From Cyanobium sp. E1_MAG_00006 (GTDB taxonomy: Bacteria; Cyanobacteriota; Cyanobacteriia; PCC-6307; Cyanobiaceae), in contig JAIYAQ010000033.1 of NCBI GenBank assembly GCA_027488975.1, forward strand, positions 1 to 44,544: a stretch of 44,544 bases of DNA, read 5' to 3'. Positions 34,343-42,677 of the stretch are shown one piece after another. The translations under genes were made by a program, and so were the position numbers. Positions within the stretch are counted from its first letter, which is position 1, and every line of letters begins with the position of its first letter. The notes beneath the pieces were generated by a model, which had not been told where the DNA came from, did not search any database, and saw only the letters and a program-made list of their open reading frames with translations.

Positions 34343-34666
34343 GTGAGCCATCAGCTTCTGCCGGCCAGGGATCCACGCAAGTCGCTGTGCATGGGCGGGA
34401 TCTTTGCCGTCAGCACCGTGCTTCCAGGCAAGATCCAGCATCTCGGCAACCACCTGGAGACCATCAGGAGATTCGGAACCGAGGAGGCACTGGCGCACGC
34501 GCTCCAAGTGCTGGGCTGCTTCCTGGTGCTTTCCGTACTGATCTGGGCGAGCAGAACAGAAGCGCGGCAACGTCATCCCTTGCTTGCCTATCCGCCCAGC
34601 AGCCGGGACACCGTGATCGTTCATGCCGCTGGTCTTGTGGTTGGCGTGGTGATGATGCTGATCTGA
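34343..34666 (+). CDS. Putative two-helix membrane protein downstream of hupE (107 aa)
   Basis: GTG 34343 lies 18 bases after the hupE stop; an ATG at 34391 is an alternative. The product has a hydrophobic helix (LGCFLVLSVLIWAS) and a C-terminal helix (IVHAAGLVVGVVMMLI), with G/C-rich third positions typical of real genes here. The opposite strand also has a long open frame with a His cluster, but its composition is less even. Co-transcription under the B12 riboswitch is likely if real. Function is unknown. Confidence 0.5.
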   Translation: MSHQLLPARDPRKSLCMGGIFAVSTVLPGKIQHLGNHLETIRRFGTEEALAHALQVLGCFLVLSVLIWASRTEARQRHPLLAYPPSSRDTVIVHAAGLVVGVVMMLI

Positions 34667-34865
34667 GTCCTGCCAGAGGGCGGTGAAGACCTTGCGCACC
34701 TCCTCAAGGGACTCAGCGAAGCCCAACCGACGCCTTGGGGGCTGCACACAGCACAGCGACACCAAGGGGCATTCCCACTGACCAGCCTCGCGAGGCATCC
34801 ACTCACTGCGCAACGGACGACCTACCGAAAGGCGCAAACGCCAGAAGCCCACCGCGATCTGGTGT

Positions 34866-34871
34866 TACAAT
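34866..34871 (+). promoter_or_regulatory. Possible -10 element of the 34894 gene
   Basis: TACAAT lies 22 bases before ATG 34894 in a locally AT-rich patch. No good -35 element is found at the usual distance, so the leader would be very short. This is a weak call. Confidence 0.3.
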
Positions 34872-34893
34872 CAGTTACATCTGGAATAACGTG

Positions 34894-35193
34894 ATGTTTC
34901 TGAGCTTCTTCGGTTTTCTGTTTGCAGCCCTTTCGTTTGTTCAGGTACCCCAGTGGGACAACGACTGGACCAAATGCTCCGTGTTCGTTCCGGATACAGC
35001 CTGTCACTGGTATGTGGTGAATCCCGACAACACATTCGGCAAGGGATTCAGCTGGATCACGGCCCCTGAATACGATGTCGCCGCTCTACGGGATATCGCG
35101 GCACAGCACGACATCACGGTGCAACAGGGCTATCAGACGACGGTGGACCTGATGAATGCCGGCACAGGCATCCGCTACGGCGACGACTACTGA
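34894..35193 (+). CDS. Small conserved-looking membrane-anchored protein (99 aa)
   Basis: ATG 34894 gives an N-terminal helix (MFLSFFGFLFAALSFVQVP) and a soluble part with two Cys (KCSVFVPDTACHWYVVN), a segment PDNTFGKGFSWITAPEYDVA and an acidic tail. The helix may be an uncleaved anchor or signal peptide. The surrounding DNA is AT-richer than the core. No family was recognised; the tidy N-terminus and composition make a real gene likely. A plus-strand terminator follows at 35286. Confidence 0.65.
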   Translation: MFLSFFGFLFAALSFVQVPQWDNDWTKCSVFVPDTACHWYVVNPDNTFGKGFSWITAPEYDVAALRDIAAQHDITVQQGYQTTVDLMNAGTGIRYGDDY

Positions 35194-35285
35194 GCCCGGT
35201 TCGCTCCACCGCGGTCGGACTGACGTGGACCGCCCCGAGAGCCACGCCGATGTCACGGAACTTCATATGGTGGCGTCGGTCATCG

Positions 35286-35314
35286 AGCGGTCCTGGAAGG
35301 GTCCGCTTTTTTTT
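35286..35314 (+). terminator. Rho-independent terminator (plus strand)
   Basis: AGCGG...CCGCT forms a stem around TCCTGGAAGGGT, with inner GG/CC pairs, followed by eight Ts. It is about 93 bases after the 34894 gene stop and just before the convergent small membrane gene. Confidence 0.65.
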
Positions 35315-35338
35315 GGCTGGTCCGCAGCGGCGGCCGGG

Positions 35339-35572
35339 CTACGCCCTCACCGCACGCCACAGCCACCAGGCCAGCACCACCAACACCACCCAGGGCAGCA
35401 GAGACCGGAACACAAGCAGCACGAACAGCACAACCGCCGCCGAAACAGCTGTGCGTCGGACCATCGCCTTCGACTGATCGGTCATGAAGCGCCAGCGGGG
35501 GAGCAGAGGCATCACGGTGAAGGCAGCGATGGGCGGAGCGTAGAGAACATCGGCGGCAGACTTCCAGGGCAT
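35339..35572 (-). CDS. Small membrane protein (77 aa)
   Basis: The C-terminal 35 residues contain a strong hydrophobic stretch (VVLFVLLVFRSLLPWVVLVV) ending with basic residues (WRAVRA). The N-terminal part (VLYAPPIAAFTVMPLLPRW) is also partly hydrophobic; an internal ATG at 35485 would give a 48-residue protein with only the C-terminal helices. No family is recognised. It is divergent from the lipoprotein gene at 35659. Confidence 0.45.
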   Translation of the reverse strand: MPWKSAADVLYAPPIAAFTVMPLLPRWRFMTDQSKAMVRRTAVSAAVVLFVLLVFRSLLPWVVLVVLAWWLWRAVRA

Positions 35573-35658
35573 CGAATCCGATGAACGTTCCAGTGCGGCT
35601 GCCGCCAGTGCTGCAACGTCTCTGGATGCCGCAGGACATGGCGCTGGGCACTGGAGCC

Positions 35659-35832
35659 ATGACTATCTCGAAGCCGATGGCGGCCTGGATTGCGCTGCTG
35701 CTTGGGCTGGCTCTGGTGGGATGCGGCCACAGAATCGTGCGGGTCCGCTGGACCGAGCGCACCAACAAGGAATCCGGAGTTCCCGACATCGGGATCCAGG
35801 CGGACTGGGTCGCGATCACCGAGCGGCGCTGA
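35659..35832 (+). CDS. Small putative lipoprotein (57 aa)
   Basis: From ATG 35659 the product has a short signal peptide with a lipobox-like end (ALLLGLALVGCG), giving a mature lipid-modified Cys at about residue 22, then ~35 residues (HRIVRVRWTERTNKESGVPD) with no known motif. An ATG at 35677 is possible. Its stop lies seven bases before the stop of the convergent gene at 35840. Confidence 0.5.
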   Translation: MTISKPMAAWIALLLGLALVGCGHRIVRVRWTERTNKESGVPDIGIQADWVAITERR

Positions 35833-35839
35833 AGCCTGC

Positions 35840-36352
35840 TCAACGCAACCTGGCCTCCGCCAGCCAGCTCTCACCGCTGAGGGCACGGGCCTCACAGCGC
35901 ACAAGGGTCGGATCAAGGCGGCACGTTCCGCTCACAGGCCAGGCGCTGGGCAGGCTGCTGGCCACGCCACGGCCGTCGAACAGGGTCTCGCTGACGGTGC
36001 TGAGACTCAGTTCCATTGGCTTGACCAGGCTGCAGCTGGCCTGGCGGCACGCCATCGGCTCGCCGGCCGCGCTGAGGATGCCCACGAAGGTGAGCAGGCT
36101 GGCTCCCCCTGGGCTGGCGCCACGGGCAGCCCAACTCACCCGAAACACACCGTCGCCACGCTGATCCACCAGCACCGCGCCGCACTCAGCCGCCGCCAGG
36201 CCCGCGAGGTTGCGCCGGCACTCGAGCGGTTTGGGCTGCCAACGGCCCAGGACGTCACTGCGGCCCTGCACCGGAGCTGCCGCCGCCTCTCCTGCAGCAG
36301 CCTGGGGGAGAGCCAGCACCAACAGCGCACAGACGGTGGCGCGAACCGACAC
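35840..36352 (-). CDS. Exported hypothetical protein (170 aa)
   Basis: A signal peptide (MSVRATVCALLVLALPQAAA) precedes a mature part with five or more Cys residues spread through it (LECRRNLAGLAAAEC, MACRQASCSLV, GTCRLDPTLVRCEARAL), suggesting disulfide bonds outside the cytoplasm. It shows alternating short strands and has no catalytic motif I recognise. It is convergent with the lipoprotein gene and co-directional with the small Cys-motif gene upstream of it. Confidence 0.65.
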   Translation of the reverse strand: MSVRATVCALLVLALPQAAAGEAAAAPVQGRSDVLGRWQPKPLECRRNLAGLAAAECGAVLVDQRGDGVFRVSWAARGASPGGASLLTFVGILSAAGEPMACRQASCSLVKPMELSLSTVSETLFDGRGVASSLPSAWPVSGTCRLDPTLVRCEARALSGESWLAEARLR

Positions 36353-36416
36353 GACAGCATCGCTGCGAAGAGTTCGTCATTCTGCGCTGCTCGGCGCAGC
36401 TCAGACCCCAGCGGCC

Positions 36417-36599
36417 TCAGTAGCCCGAATCCGCCACGCACATGCCGATGCACGCCAGGCCGTTGCTGGCGGTTCGGCCGCAATGACCGCAGAGCACGGG
36501 CTCCGGAGCAGGCGCCACTGCTGCGCTGGCGGGGATGGGCGCGGCTGCCGCATGGTCTGTCACCAGCTGGCTTGATGCCGTGGGCGACGGAGAATTCAA
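36417..36599 (-). CDS. Small Cys-motif protein (60 aa)
   Basis: The C-terminal 27 residues carry LCGHCGRTASNGLACIGMCV ending in ADSGY; the four Cys (CxxC...CxxxC) look like a small zinc ribbon, a pattern I associate with short conserved proteins of picocyanobacteria. The N-terminal half is Ala/Pro/Ser-rich. The first start is TTG 36599, just after an in-frame stop; a GTG 12 codons later is an alternative. It is divergent from the aldo/keto reductase gene, 28 bases apart. Confidence 0.6.
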   Translation of the reverse strand: MNSPSPTASSQLVTDHAAAAPIPASAAVAPAPEPVLCGHCGRTASNGLACIGMCVADSGY

Positions 36600-36627
36600 C
36601 GCAGTTCAGCCCCGGTACCCAACCATC

Positions 36628-37608
36628 ATGGCAAGTGCGGCTGGCGAACCTGGCATCGGCGTCGGCACCTGGGCCTGGGGCAACCAGTTCCTCTGGGGCT
36701 ACGACCCGGCCCGGGATGACGACAGGCTCGCCGCCACCTTCCGGCGCTGCCTTGAACGGGGCCTGCTGTTCTTCGACACGGCCGACTCCTACGGCACCGG
36801 ACGCTTCAACGGCCGCAGCGAGTCGCTGCTCGGCCGATTTGCCCGCGACGCCAGCCCTCAGGAGCGGGACTGCCTCACCATCGCCACCAAGCTCGCCCCC
36901 TTCCCCTGGCGTCTGGGGCGGCAGGGGTACACCCGCGCCTTCACGGCCTCCCAGGCCAGGCTTCAGGGGCAGATGAAGCGGGTGCAGCTGCACTGGAGCA
37001 CCGCCCGCTACGCCCCCTGGCAGGAGGGTCCGCTGCTGGATGGACTGGCGGATCTGGTCCTGGGCGGTGAGGTCCAGAGCCTGGGGGTCTCGAACATGGG
37101 GCCCCAGCGCCTACGCCGGGTGCATGCGCAACTGCAGGCGCGTGGCGTGCCTCTGGCCAGCCTGCAGGTTCAGCTGTCGCTGCTCGCACCGGAGGCGGTG
37201 CAAGCCGGGGGAGTGGCTGCGGTGTGCCAGGAACTCGGCGTGGACCTGATCGCCTACAGCCCCCTGGCCCTGGGGCTGCTGAGCCGGCGCAGCGATGATC
37301 CCCACCCCCTGCCGGCGGGGCCACGCGGCGCTCTCTTCCGCCGGCTGGAGCCAAAGCTTCAGCCCCTGCGGCAGGTGATGGCAGAACTGGCTGCCGGCAG
37401 GCCGGGAGGCCTGGCCGCCGTGGCGCTGAATTGGTGCCGCGCCCACGGGGCGATGCCGATCCCCGGGTTACGACGGCCCGCTCAGGTGGACCAGGCGGCC
37501 GAAGCACTCAGCTGGAATCTGACTGGGGAGGAGCGGCAACAACTGGACGCGCTGGTGCTGGCTCAAGGAGCGGCACGCATGCCCGCCAACCCGTTTCAGA
37601 GCGCCTGA
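36628..37608 (+). CDS. Aldo/keto reductase
   Basis: The 326-residue protein follows the NADPH-dependent AKR barrel: GIGVGTWAWG at the start, the catalytic Asp and Tyr in FFDTADSYGTG, Lys in IATKLAPF, His in RVQLHWST, then SLGVSNMGP, AYSPLALGLLS and the C-terminal PIPGLRRPAQVDQAAEAL. It reduces aldehydes or ketones; the physiological substrate is not known. ATG 36628 fits the family start. Its stop overlaps the convergent gene by 13 bases. Confidence 0.92.
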   Translation: MASAAGEPGIGVGTWAWGNQFLWGYDPARDDDRLAATFRRCLERGLLFFDTADSYGTGRFNGRSESLLGRFARDASPQERDCLTIATKLAPFPWRLGRQGYTRAFTASQARLQGQMKRVQLHWSTARYAPWQEGPLLDGLADLVLGGEVQSLGVSNMGPQRLRRVHAQLQARGVPLASLQVQLSLLAPEAVQAGGVAAVCQELGVDLIAYSPLALGLLSRRSDDPHPLPAGPRGALFRRLEPKLQPLRQVMAELAAGRPGGLAAVALNWCRAHGAMPIPGLRRPAQVDQAAEALSWNLTGEERQQLDALVLAQGAARMPANPFQSA

Positions 37609-38330
37609 GGCTCCGCCAGACCACCCATGGCTGGCGAGGGATCAGGAGTGAGCACAACAGGCAGCCGCTCGCGCGCCGCCTCGGCGGCCTCCTGGGCCGG
37701 CTCGCCATGGCGCACCAGGGCCACCACCCGCGGGCGCGAGGGCTGGGGCTGCACCTCCGGCTCCGCCTCGCCGTCGTCGCAGGCGGAGAGAGCTTCCTGA
37801 AGCAGGGAATCAAACGTGGCCCCAGGCAGGCGATGGCGGGCGATCTCCAGGAAGGCACGCGCCAGGGATTCACCGGCGGCCGCCTTCAGGGCCGGATTGG
37901 AGCGGCGCTGCTCCTGCTCTTCCTCAACGGCGCGGATGAAGCGCTCAGTCACATCGCGCTTGGTGGCGGCCCGGATGCGGGTCTCCTGCTCCAGGGGGCT
38001 GAGCTGCAGCTGCTGCTCCAGCTCCTCAAGCCGCCGAGTGAGGCTGTCGAGCACCTCGCGGGCCTCCTTGCCCACATGGGACAGCTGGCCATCGGAGAGG
38101 CGCGGCAGATCGGCCACGAACACCTTGCCGTGGTCGCGCAGGGTCAGGTAGGTCGGGCGGATGCTGCCACGAGCGGGATAGGCATCGCGCGGACGCTGCG
38201 GGCGGTTGGGGGGCACCGGTCCGGCGGAACTGCGGCGACGGGTGATGCGGGTCGGGCTGACGAAAGCCGGACCAGTGCCAGCGGTGACGGAGCCGAACGC
38301 AGCGGAGCCAGGGGAAGGGGTAGCGGACAT
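37596..38330 (-). CDS. Conserved-type coiled-coil protein (244 aa)
   Basis: ATG 38330 gives a basic, Pro/Ser-rich N-terminus (~60 residues), a central segment PARGSIRPTYLTLRDHGKVF followed by ADLPRLSDGQLSHVGKEARE, then a strongly predicted coiled coil with LTRRLEELEQQLQLSPLEQE. A helical domain follows and ends in a low-complexity tail. There is no signal peptide or enzyme motif. A GC-rich palindrome (38377-38395) lies in its leader. The family is not recognised, but the composition is clearly coding. Confidence 0.7.
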   Translation of the reverse strand: MSATPSPGSAAFGSVTAGTGPAFVSPTRITRRRSSAGPVPPNRPQRPRDAYPARGSIRPTYLTLRDHGKVFVADLPRLSDGQLSHVGKEAREVLDSLTRRLEELEQQLQLSPLEQETRIRAATKRDVTERFIRAVEEEQEQRRSNPALKAAAGESLARAFLEIARHRLPGATFDSLLQEALSACDDGEAEPEVQPQPSRPRVVALVRHGEPAQEAAEAARERLPVVLTPDPSPAMGGLAEPQAL

Positions 38331-38519
38331 ACAGATCCGGAATTTATGAATGACGGGAGCTATGGAATCAATCGATCGGCCACATCTGGTGGCCGTCTCT
38401 GGCACGGGCGTGGCGGAAGCCGCCGCGCTGAGCGTTAGCGCGAACCCTAAGCAGCCTTGACCCTGGAGACCGGGGATCAGCCGCAAGCTGATGCAATCTG
38501 GCAGCTGGGCGGAAGCGGC

Positions 38520-39557
38520 TCAGTACGGCAATCCCGCCAGTGGTTCACCGCCCTCGGAATCCCCCGCCTCCACGGAGCCCAGCAGCCAGGCCCGGTGGCC
38601 CGCTGCAGCGCAGACCGCCAGCGCCGGAGCGACAGCCGCCTCTGGCAGCACCAGACAGAAGCCAACGCCGAGATTGAACGTGTTCCACATGTCCGCCTCG
38701 GGCACCTCACCGTGCTCCTGCAGCCAGCGGAACAGGGCCGGACGCTCCCAGCTGCCGGGATCGATGCGGCCGTGAACCCCGGCCGGCAGGGTGCGCGGCA
38801 GATTCTCCGGCAGGCCACCACCGGTGATGTGCGCCATGCCGTGCAGCTCCACACCGTTCTGAAGCAGCGACTGCACAAGGGCGCCATATAACAGTGTCGG
38901 TTGCAGCACCGCCTCCAGCAGGGGCAGCCCGCCGGACTCCAGCGGAGTGTCCGCCGTCACGGCATGGCTCTCGAGGATGCGGCGCACCAGGCTGAAGCCA
39001 TTGCTGTGGACGCCACTGCTGGCCACCGCCACGATTCGATCGCCGGGCCGGACACGACGGCCATCGATCAGCTCGTCCTCCTCCACCACCGCCACGCAGA
39101 AACCGGCCAGGTCGTAGCGACCGGGGCCATAGAAGCCCGGCATCTCGGCGGTTTCCCCCCCCAGCAGGGCGCAGCCGCTCTGGCGGCAGCCATCGGCAAT
39201 GCCCTCCACCACCTCGGCCATGGCCTCCGGCGTCAGCTTGCCGGTGGCGATGTAGTCGAGAAAGAACAGGGGCTGGGCACCGCTGGTGACCACATCGTTC
39301 ACACACATGGCCACCAGGTCGATGCCGACACCGTGGTGGCGGCCATGGGCCTGCGCCAGCTCCAGCTTGGTGCCCACCCCATCGGTGCCCGACACCAGCA
39401 GCGGCTTGCGCAGACCTGCCGGCAGGCGGCAGAGACCGCCGAAGCCCCCCAGACCTCCCACCACCTCCGGCCGACGGGTGGACTCAACACTGGAGCGGAT
39501 GCGCTCAACGAAGGCCCTGCCGGCCACGACGTCCACGCCGGCTGTGCGGTAATCCAT
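38520..39557 (-). CDS. purM: Phosphoribosylformylglycinamidine cyclo-ligase
   Basis: PurM closes the imidazole ring of AIR using ATP in purine synthesis. The 345-residue protein has [82 protein letters not shown] and [19 protein letters not shown] 39557 ([10 protein letters not shown]) matches the family start; an upstream extension to 39662 would be low-complexity. The gene is monocistronic. Confidence 0.97.
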   Translation of the reverse strand: MDYRTAGVDVVAGRAFVERIRSSVESTRRPEVVGGLGGFGGLCRLPAGLRKPLLVSGTDGVGTKLELAQAHGRHHGVGIDLVAMCVNDVVTSGAQPLFFLDYIATGKLTPEAMAEVVEGIADGCRQSGCALLGGETAEMPGFYGPGRYDLAGFCVAVVEEDELIDGRRVRPGDRIVAVASSGVHSNGFSLVRRILESHAVTADTPLESGGLPLLEAVLQPTLLYGALVQSLLQNGVELHGMAHITGGGLPENLPRTLPAGVHGRIDPGSWERPALFRWLQEHGEVPEADMWNTFNLGVGFCLVLPEAAVAPALAVCAAAGHRAWLLGSVEAGDSEGGEPLAGLPY

Positions 39558-39972
39558 CGACTCCGTCCTGCGGATCCTCCGATCCTGCCCCGGCGCCGCG
39601 CACACCCAGGCCCGGGCCGGCACCCCAGGCGCCCCATTCGTGGACGAAAGCACAATCGGCACACACTTTGATCAGCGTGACTTATTGAGCCGATGACGCC
39701 TGCTGATGGGAGCGCCCCTTCGGCGCGAGGGGAAAGCGCAGCCCTGGCCTTGAGTCCCGCAATCTGATCGCGAATGCTGATCATTCAAAGGCCTGCAGTT
39801 TGTGTTCAGAACTACTGAGAACAACCGGTAGCTTTGCCGCGTCGTCAATTCCCGTTAGGAACTCCACCGGCAGTTCACTCCAGTCTCTCTTCGATTCTTG
39901 GGGCGTTTTCACTGCTAGCGAGCCACCTCTTTTCAGTGGCTGCCGCGTTTTTCGTGGCGAGTTTCGCTTGTT
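39558..39972. promoter_or_regulatory. 415-base intergenic region with rlpA leader
   Basis: No convincing gene. It must hold the promoters of purM (minus) and rlpA (plus). On the plus strand AGCCAC (39921-39926) pairs with GTGGCT (39936-39941), followed after GCCGCG by TTTTT (39948-39952), 20 bases before the rlpA start; this could be an attenuator or the end of a small RNA. Short open frames in this stretch look like chance. Confidence 0.4.
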
Positions 39973-40491
39973 ATGCGTGGTTTCGTCCTCCTGAGCGGCT
40001 CCGCCCTCCTACTTTCCGGTAGCACCGGCCTGTCCCCGGCTTTCGCCACCACAGGCCGCGTCGCCCCCACCGGCACTTCAGTTCCCACCGAGCTGGCCAT
40101 CCGTGAGATGACCGTGCCCGCTGCGGAATCGGCCGAGCCCCTCAAGCCCGTCACGCCGACGCCCCCGATCGCCACACCCTCCAGCAAGCCGCGGATTCGC
40201 TCCGTTAGCAGCGGACAGGCCAGCTGGTACGGCCCTGGTTTTTACGGCAACCGCACCGCCAATGGTGAGGTTTTCCGGCGCGGCACCCTCACCGCCGCCC
40301 ACCGCACCCTGCCGTTCGGCACAAAGGTCCGGGTGACCAATCTCTGGAACGGCCGCTCCACGGTGGTGCGCATCAACGATCGCGGCCCCTTCCACGGCAA
40401 CCGGGTGATCGACCTGGCCCACGGAGCCGCCCACGAGCTGGGTGTTGTGGCCAGCGGTGTCGCCAGCGTGAAGCTGGAAGTTCTGCAGTGA
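39973..40491 (+). CDS. rlpA: RlpA-family septal ring lytic transglycosylase-like protein
   Basis: The 172-residue protein has a signal peptide (VLLSGSALLLSGSTGLSPAF) and a C-terminal double-psi beta-barrel: GQASWYGPGFYGNRTANGE, LTAAHRTLPFGTKVRVTNL, VVRINDRGPFHGNRVIDLA. The Asp of INDRGPF and the His of AAHRTLP match active-site residues of RlpA. RlpA cuts naked glycan strands at division sites. There is no SPOR domain. A strong terminator follows at 40541. Confidence 0.88.
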   Translation: MRGFVLLSGSALLLSGSTGLSPAFATTGRVAPTGTSVPTELAIREMTVPAAESAEPLKPVTPTPPIATPSSKPRIRSVSSGQASWYGPGFYGNRTANGEVFRRGTLTAAHRTLPFGTKVRVTNLWNGRSTVVRINDRGPFHGNRVIDLAHGAAHELGVVASGVASVKLEVLQ

Positions 40492-40540
40492 TGGGTTTGC
40501 GCAGGCCTCCAGCCTGCGCTGCCTTTGGCATCAGCCTGAA

Positions 40541-40570
40541 AGCCCACCGGCTCTGTCGGTGGGCTTTTTG
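40541..40570 (+). terminator. Terminator of rlpA (plus strand)
   Basis: AGCCCACCG and CGGTGGGCT form a perfect nine-base-pair stem around GCTCTGT, followed by TTTT. It lies 49 bases after the rlpA stop and before the panC-cmk start. Confidence 0.9.
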
Positions 40571-40633
40571 CTGGCCTGGAAGCGAGCTGGCCACGCCTGC
40601 GTAGGGTCAGCCAGCACCGCCAGGGCCGATGCC

Positions 40634-42181
40634 GTGCAACTGCTTCGAAGCCGCGCCGACCTGCAGCAATGGCGACGCCAGGCGGCTCTGCTGCACTTCG
40701 TGCCCACGATGGGGGCACTGCACCGCGGCCACCAGAGCCTGATCGAGAGAGGCGTCGAGCCCGTGGCCGGGACCCGCCCACAGGTGCTGGTGAGCGTGTT
40801 CGTGAACCCGCTGCAGTTCGGTCCGGATGAAGACTTCGCCCGGTATCCCCGCACGCTGGAGCAGGACGCTGAACTGGCCGCTGCCGCAGGCGCCGCCGCG
40901 CTGTTCGCACCAGCGCTGGCGGAGCTGTACCCGCTAGGCGAGGCTGAACTCACGCGCCTGCAGCCTCCGGACTCGCTGCAGGAGGTGCTCTGCGGACGCC
41001 ACCGTCCGGGGCACTTCAACGGCGTGGCCACGGTGGTGCTGCGACTGCTGGGGCTGATCCGCCCCGATCGTCTGCTGCTGGGCGAAAAGGACTGGCAGCA
41101 ACTCGTGATCCTGCGCCGCGTGATCGCAGATCTGGGACTGCCCCTGGAGGTGGTGGGCTGCCCCACCTGCCGTGAGGACGACGGGCTGGCCCTCAGCTCC
41201 CGCAACCGCTACCTCAGTGCGGCGGAACGGCAGAGCGCCGCCGCCCTGCCGCGGGCGCTGCGCAACGCCCACGCGCGTGCAAACCCCGGCCAGGATCTGG
41301 CCGCCGCCACGGCGGCTGTTCGCGCTGAGCTGGAGGCCGCCGGCCTGGTGGTGGACTATGTGGAGGCGGTCGAGCCCCACAGCCTGCGTCCCCGCAGCCA
41401 ACTGCAGGGGCTCACCCTGCTGGCGGCCGCCGTCCACTGCGGCCCCAGCCGCCTGATCGATCACCTGTTTCTGATGAGCCGCCAGCCGATCGTTGCCATC
41501 GATGGCCCCGCCGGAGCGGGCAAAAGCACCGTGACCCGCGCCTTTGCCGAACGGCTGGGGCTGATCTATCTCGATACCGGCGCCATGTACCGCGCCGTGA
41601 CCTGGCTGGTGCAGAACCGCGGCGTCGATCCGGCCGATGCCGCCGCCGTGGCGCCACTGCTGGAGGGGCTCGATCTACAGCTCAGCACCGCCGCCGCCGG
41701 CAGCCAGCGGGTGCGCGTCAACGGCGATGACGTCACCGAGGCGATCCGCTCACCGGAGGTGACGGCTCAGGTGTCGCTGGTGGCGGCGCATGGCTGCGTG
41801 CGCGAGGCCCTCACCCGCCACCAGCAGGCCATGGGCGAGCGGGGCGGGCTGGTGGCCGAAGGGCGCGACATCGGCACCGCCGTGTTCCCGGACGCCGAAC
41901 TGAAGGTGTTCCTCACCGCCACCGTGGCCGAGCGGGCGCGGCGGCGGGCCCTGGATCTGCAGCAGCGGGGTTTCAGCGTGCCACCGCTGATGGAACTGGA
42001 GGCGCAGATCGCCGAGCGCGACCACCTGGATTCCAGCCGGGAGGTGGCACCCCTCACCCAAGCGCACGATGCCGAGGAGCTGATCACCGATGGCCTGAGC
42101 ATCGAGGCCGTGATCGAACGACTGGTGACTCTCTTCCGAACGCGGGTGCCGCAGGAAGCCTGGCCGGATCCGGCACGCTGA
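40634..42181 (+). CDS. panC/cmk: Bifunctional pantoate-beta-alanine ligase / cytidylate kinase
   Basis: Residues ~1-280 are PanC (FVPTMGALHRGHQSL, VFVNPLQFGPDEDFARYP, REDDGLALSSRNRYLS), which joins pantoate and beta-alanine for coenzyme A. Residues ~281-515 are Cmk (PIVAIDGPAGAGKSTVTRAF, YLDTGAMYRAVTW, LVAEGRDIGTAVFPDAELKV), which phosphorylates CMP and dCMP. The fusion is characteristic of cyanobacteria. GTG 40634 is chosen because the product then starts VQLLRSRADLQQWRRQ, as PanC usually does, and earlier starts fall in the rlpA terminator. Confidence 0.96.
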   Translation: MQLLRSRADLQQWRRQAALLHFVPTMGALHRGHQSLIERGVEPVAGTRPQVLVSVFVNPLQFGPDEDFARYPRTLEQDAELAAAAGAAALFAPALAELYPLGEAELTRLQPPDSLQEVLCGRHRPGHFNGVATVVLRLLGLIRPDRLLLGEKDWQQLVILRRVIADLGLPLEVVGCPTCREDDGLALSSRNRYLSAAERQSAAALPRALRNAHARANPGQDLAAATAAVRAELEAAGLVVDYVEAVEPHSLRPRSQLQGLTLLAAAVHCGPSRLIDHLFLMSRQPIVAIDGPAGAGKSTVTRAFAERLGLIYLDTGAMYRAVTWLVQNRGVDPADAAAVAPLLEGLDLQLSTAAAGSQRVRVNGDDVTEAIRSPEVTAQVSLVAAHGCVREALTRHQQAMGERGGLVAEGRDIGTAVFPDAELKVFLTATVAERARRRALDLQQRGFSVPPLMELEAQIAERDHLDSSREVAPLTQAHDAEELITDGLSIEAVIERLVTLFRTRVPQEAWPDPAR

Positions 42182-42191
42182 CAGGCAGCCC

Positions 42192-42677
42192 TCAGCCGAG
42201 CCGCAGGGTGTCCAGCAGTCCGCCGCAGGCATCCTCAAGCAGGTCGAGAACGTCCTCGAAGCCCTGATCGCCGCCGTAGTAAGGATCCGGTACCTCCCTG
42301 GCCCGCAGCCGCTGGCAATGGCTGGTCATCGGCTCGATCACAGCCAGCTGCTGCGCAGGCACCGCCAGCTCTCGGGCCAGAGCCCGCACGCTGGCCAGGT
42401 TGTCGTCATCCATGGTGAGGATGCGATCGAATGCCACCAGATCGTGGCGATCGAGCTGGCGGGCGCGGCTGAGCAGTGTGATGCCGCGACGCTCGGCGGC
42501 GGCGCGCATGCGCCGATCGGCCGGGCGGCCCACATGCCAACCGCCGGTACCGGCGCTGTCGACCACGAAACGATCCTCCAGGCCCTCGCGGGCCAGCAGG
42601 TGCAGAAACACACCCTCCGCCGCCGGCGAACGGCAGATGTTGCCGAGACAGACAAACAGCAGCCGCTGCTCAGCCAT
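42192..42677 (-). CDS. Low-molecular-weight protein tyrosine phosphatase
   Basis: The P-loop LLFVCLGNICRSPAAEG carries the catalytic CxxxxxR, and the general acid Asp lies in REVPDPYYGGDQGFEDV, both typical of the LMW-PTP/arsenate reductase fold. The 161-residue length is standard. Its ATG overlaps the cpcF stop by eight bases, so it belongs to the phycocyanin lyase operon. Whether it acts on phycobilisome components or another target is unknown. The CLGNICRS form fits a phosphatase more than an arsenate reductase. Confidence 0.92.
   Translation of the reverse strand: MAEQRLLFVCLGNICRSPAAEGVFLHLLAREGLEDRFVVDSAGTGGWHVGRPADRRMRAAAERRGITLLSRARQLDRHDLVAFDRILTMDDDNLASVRALARELAVPAQQLAVIEPMTSHCQRLRAREVPDPYYGGDQGFEDVLDLLEDACGGLLDTLRLG

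Noticed and set aside
34268-34852. Minus-strand frame with a HHHH cluster opposite the gene after hupE
   Set aside because: The plus frame has better third-position GC, proper membrane helices and operon spacing; the His cluster is the complement of GTGGTGATGATG-like codons.
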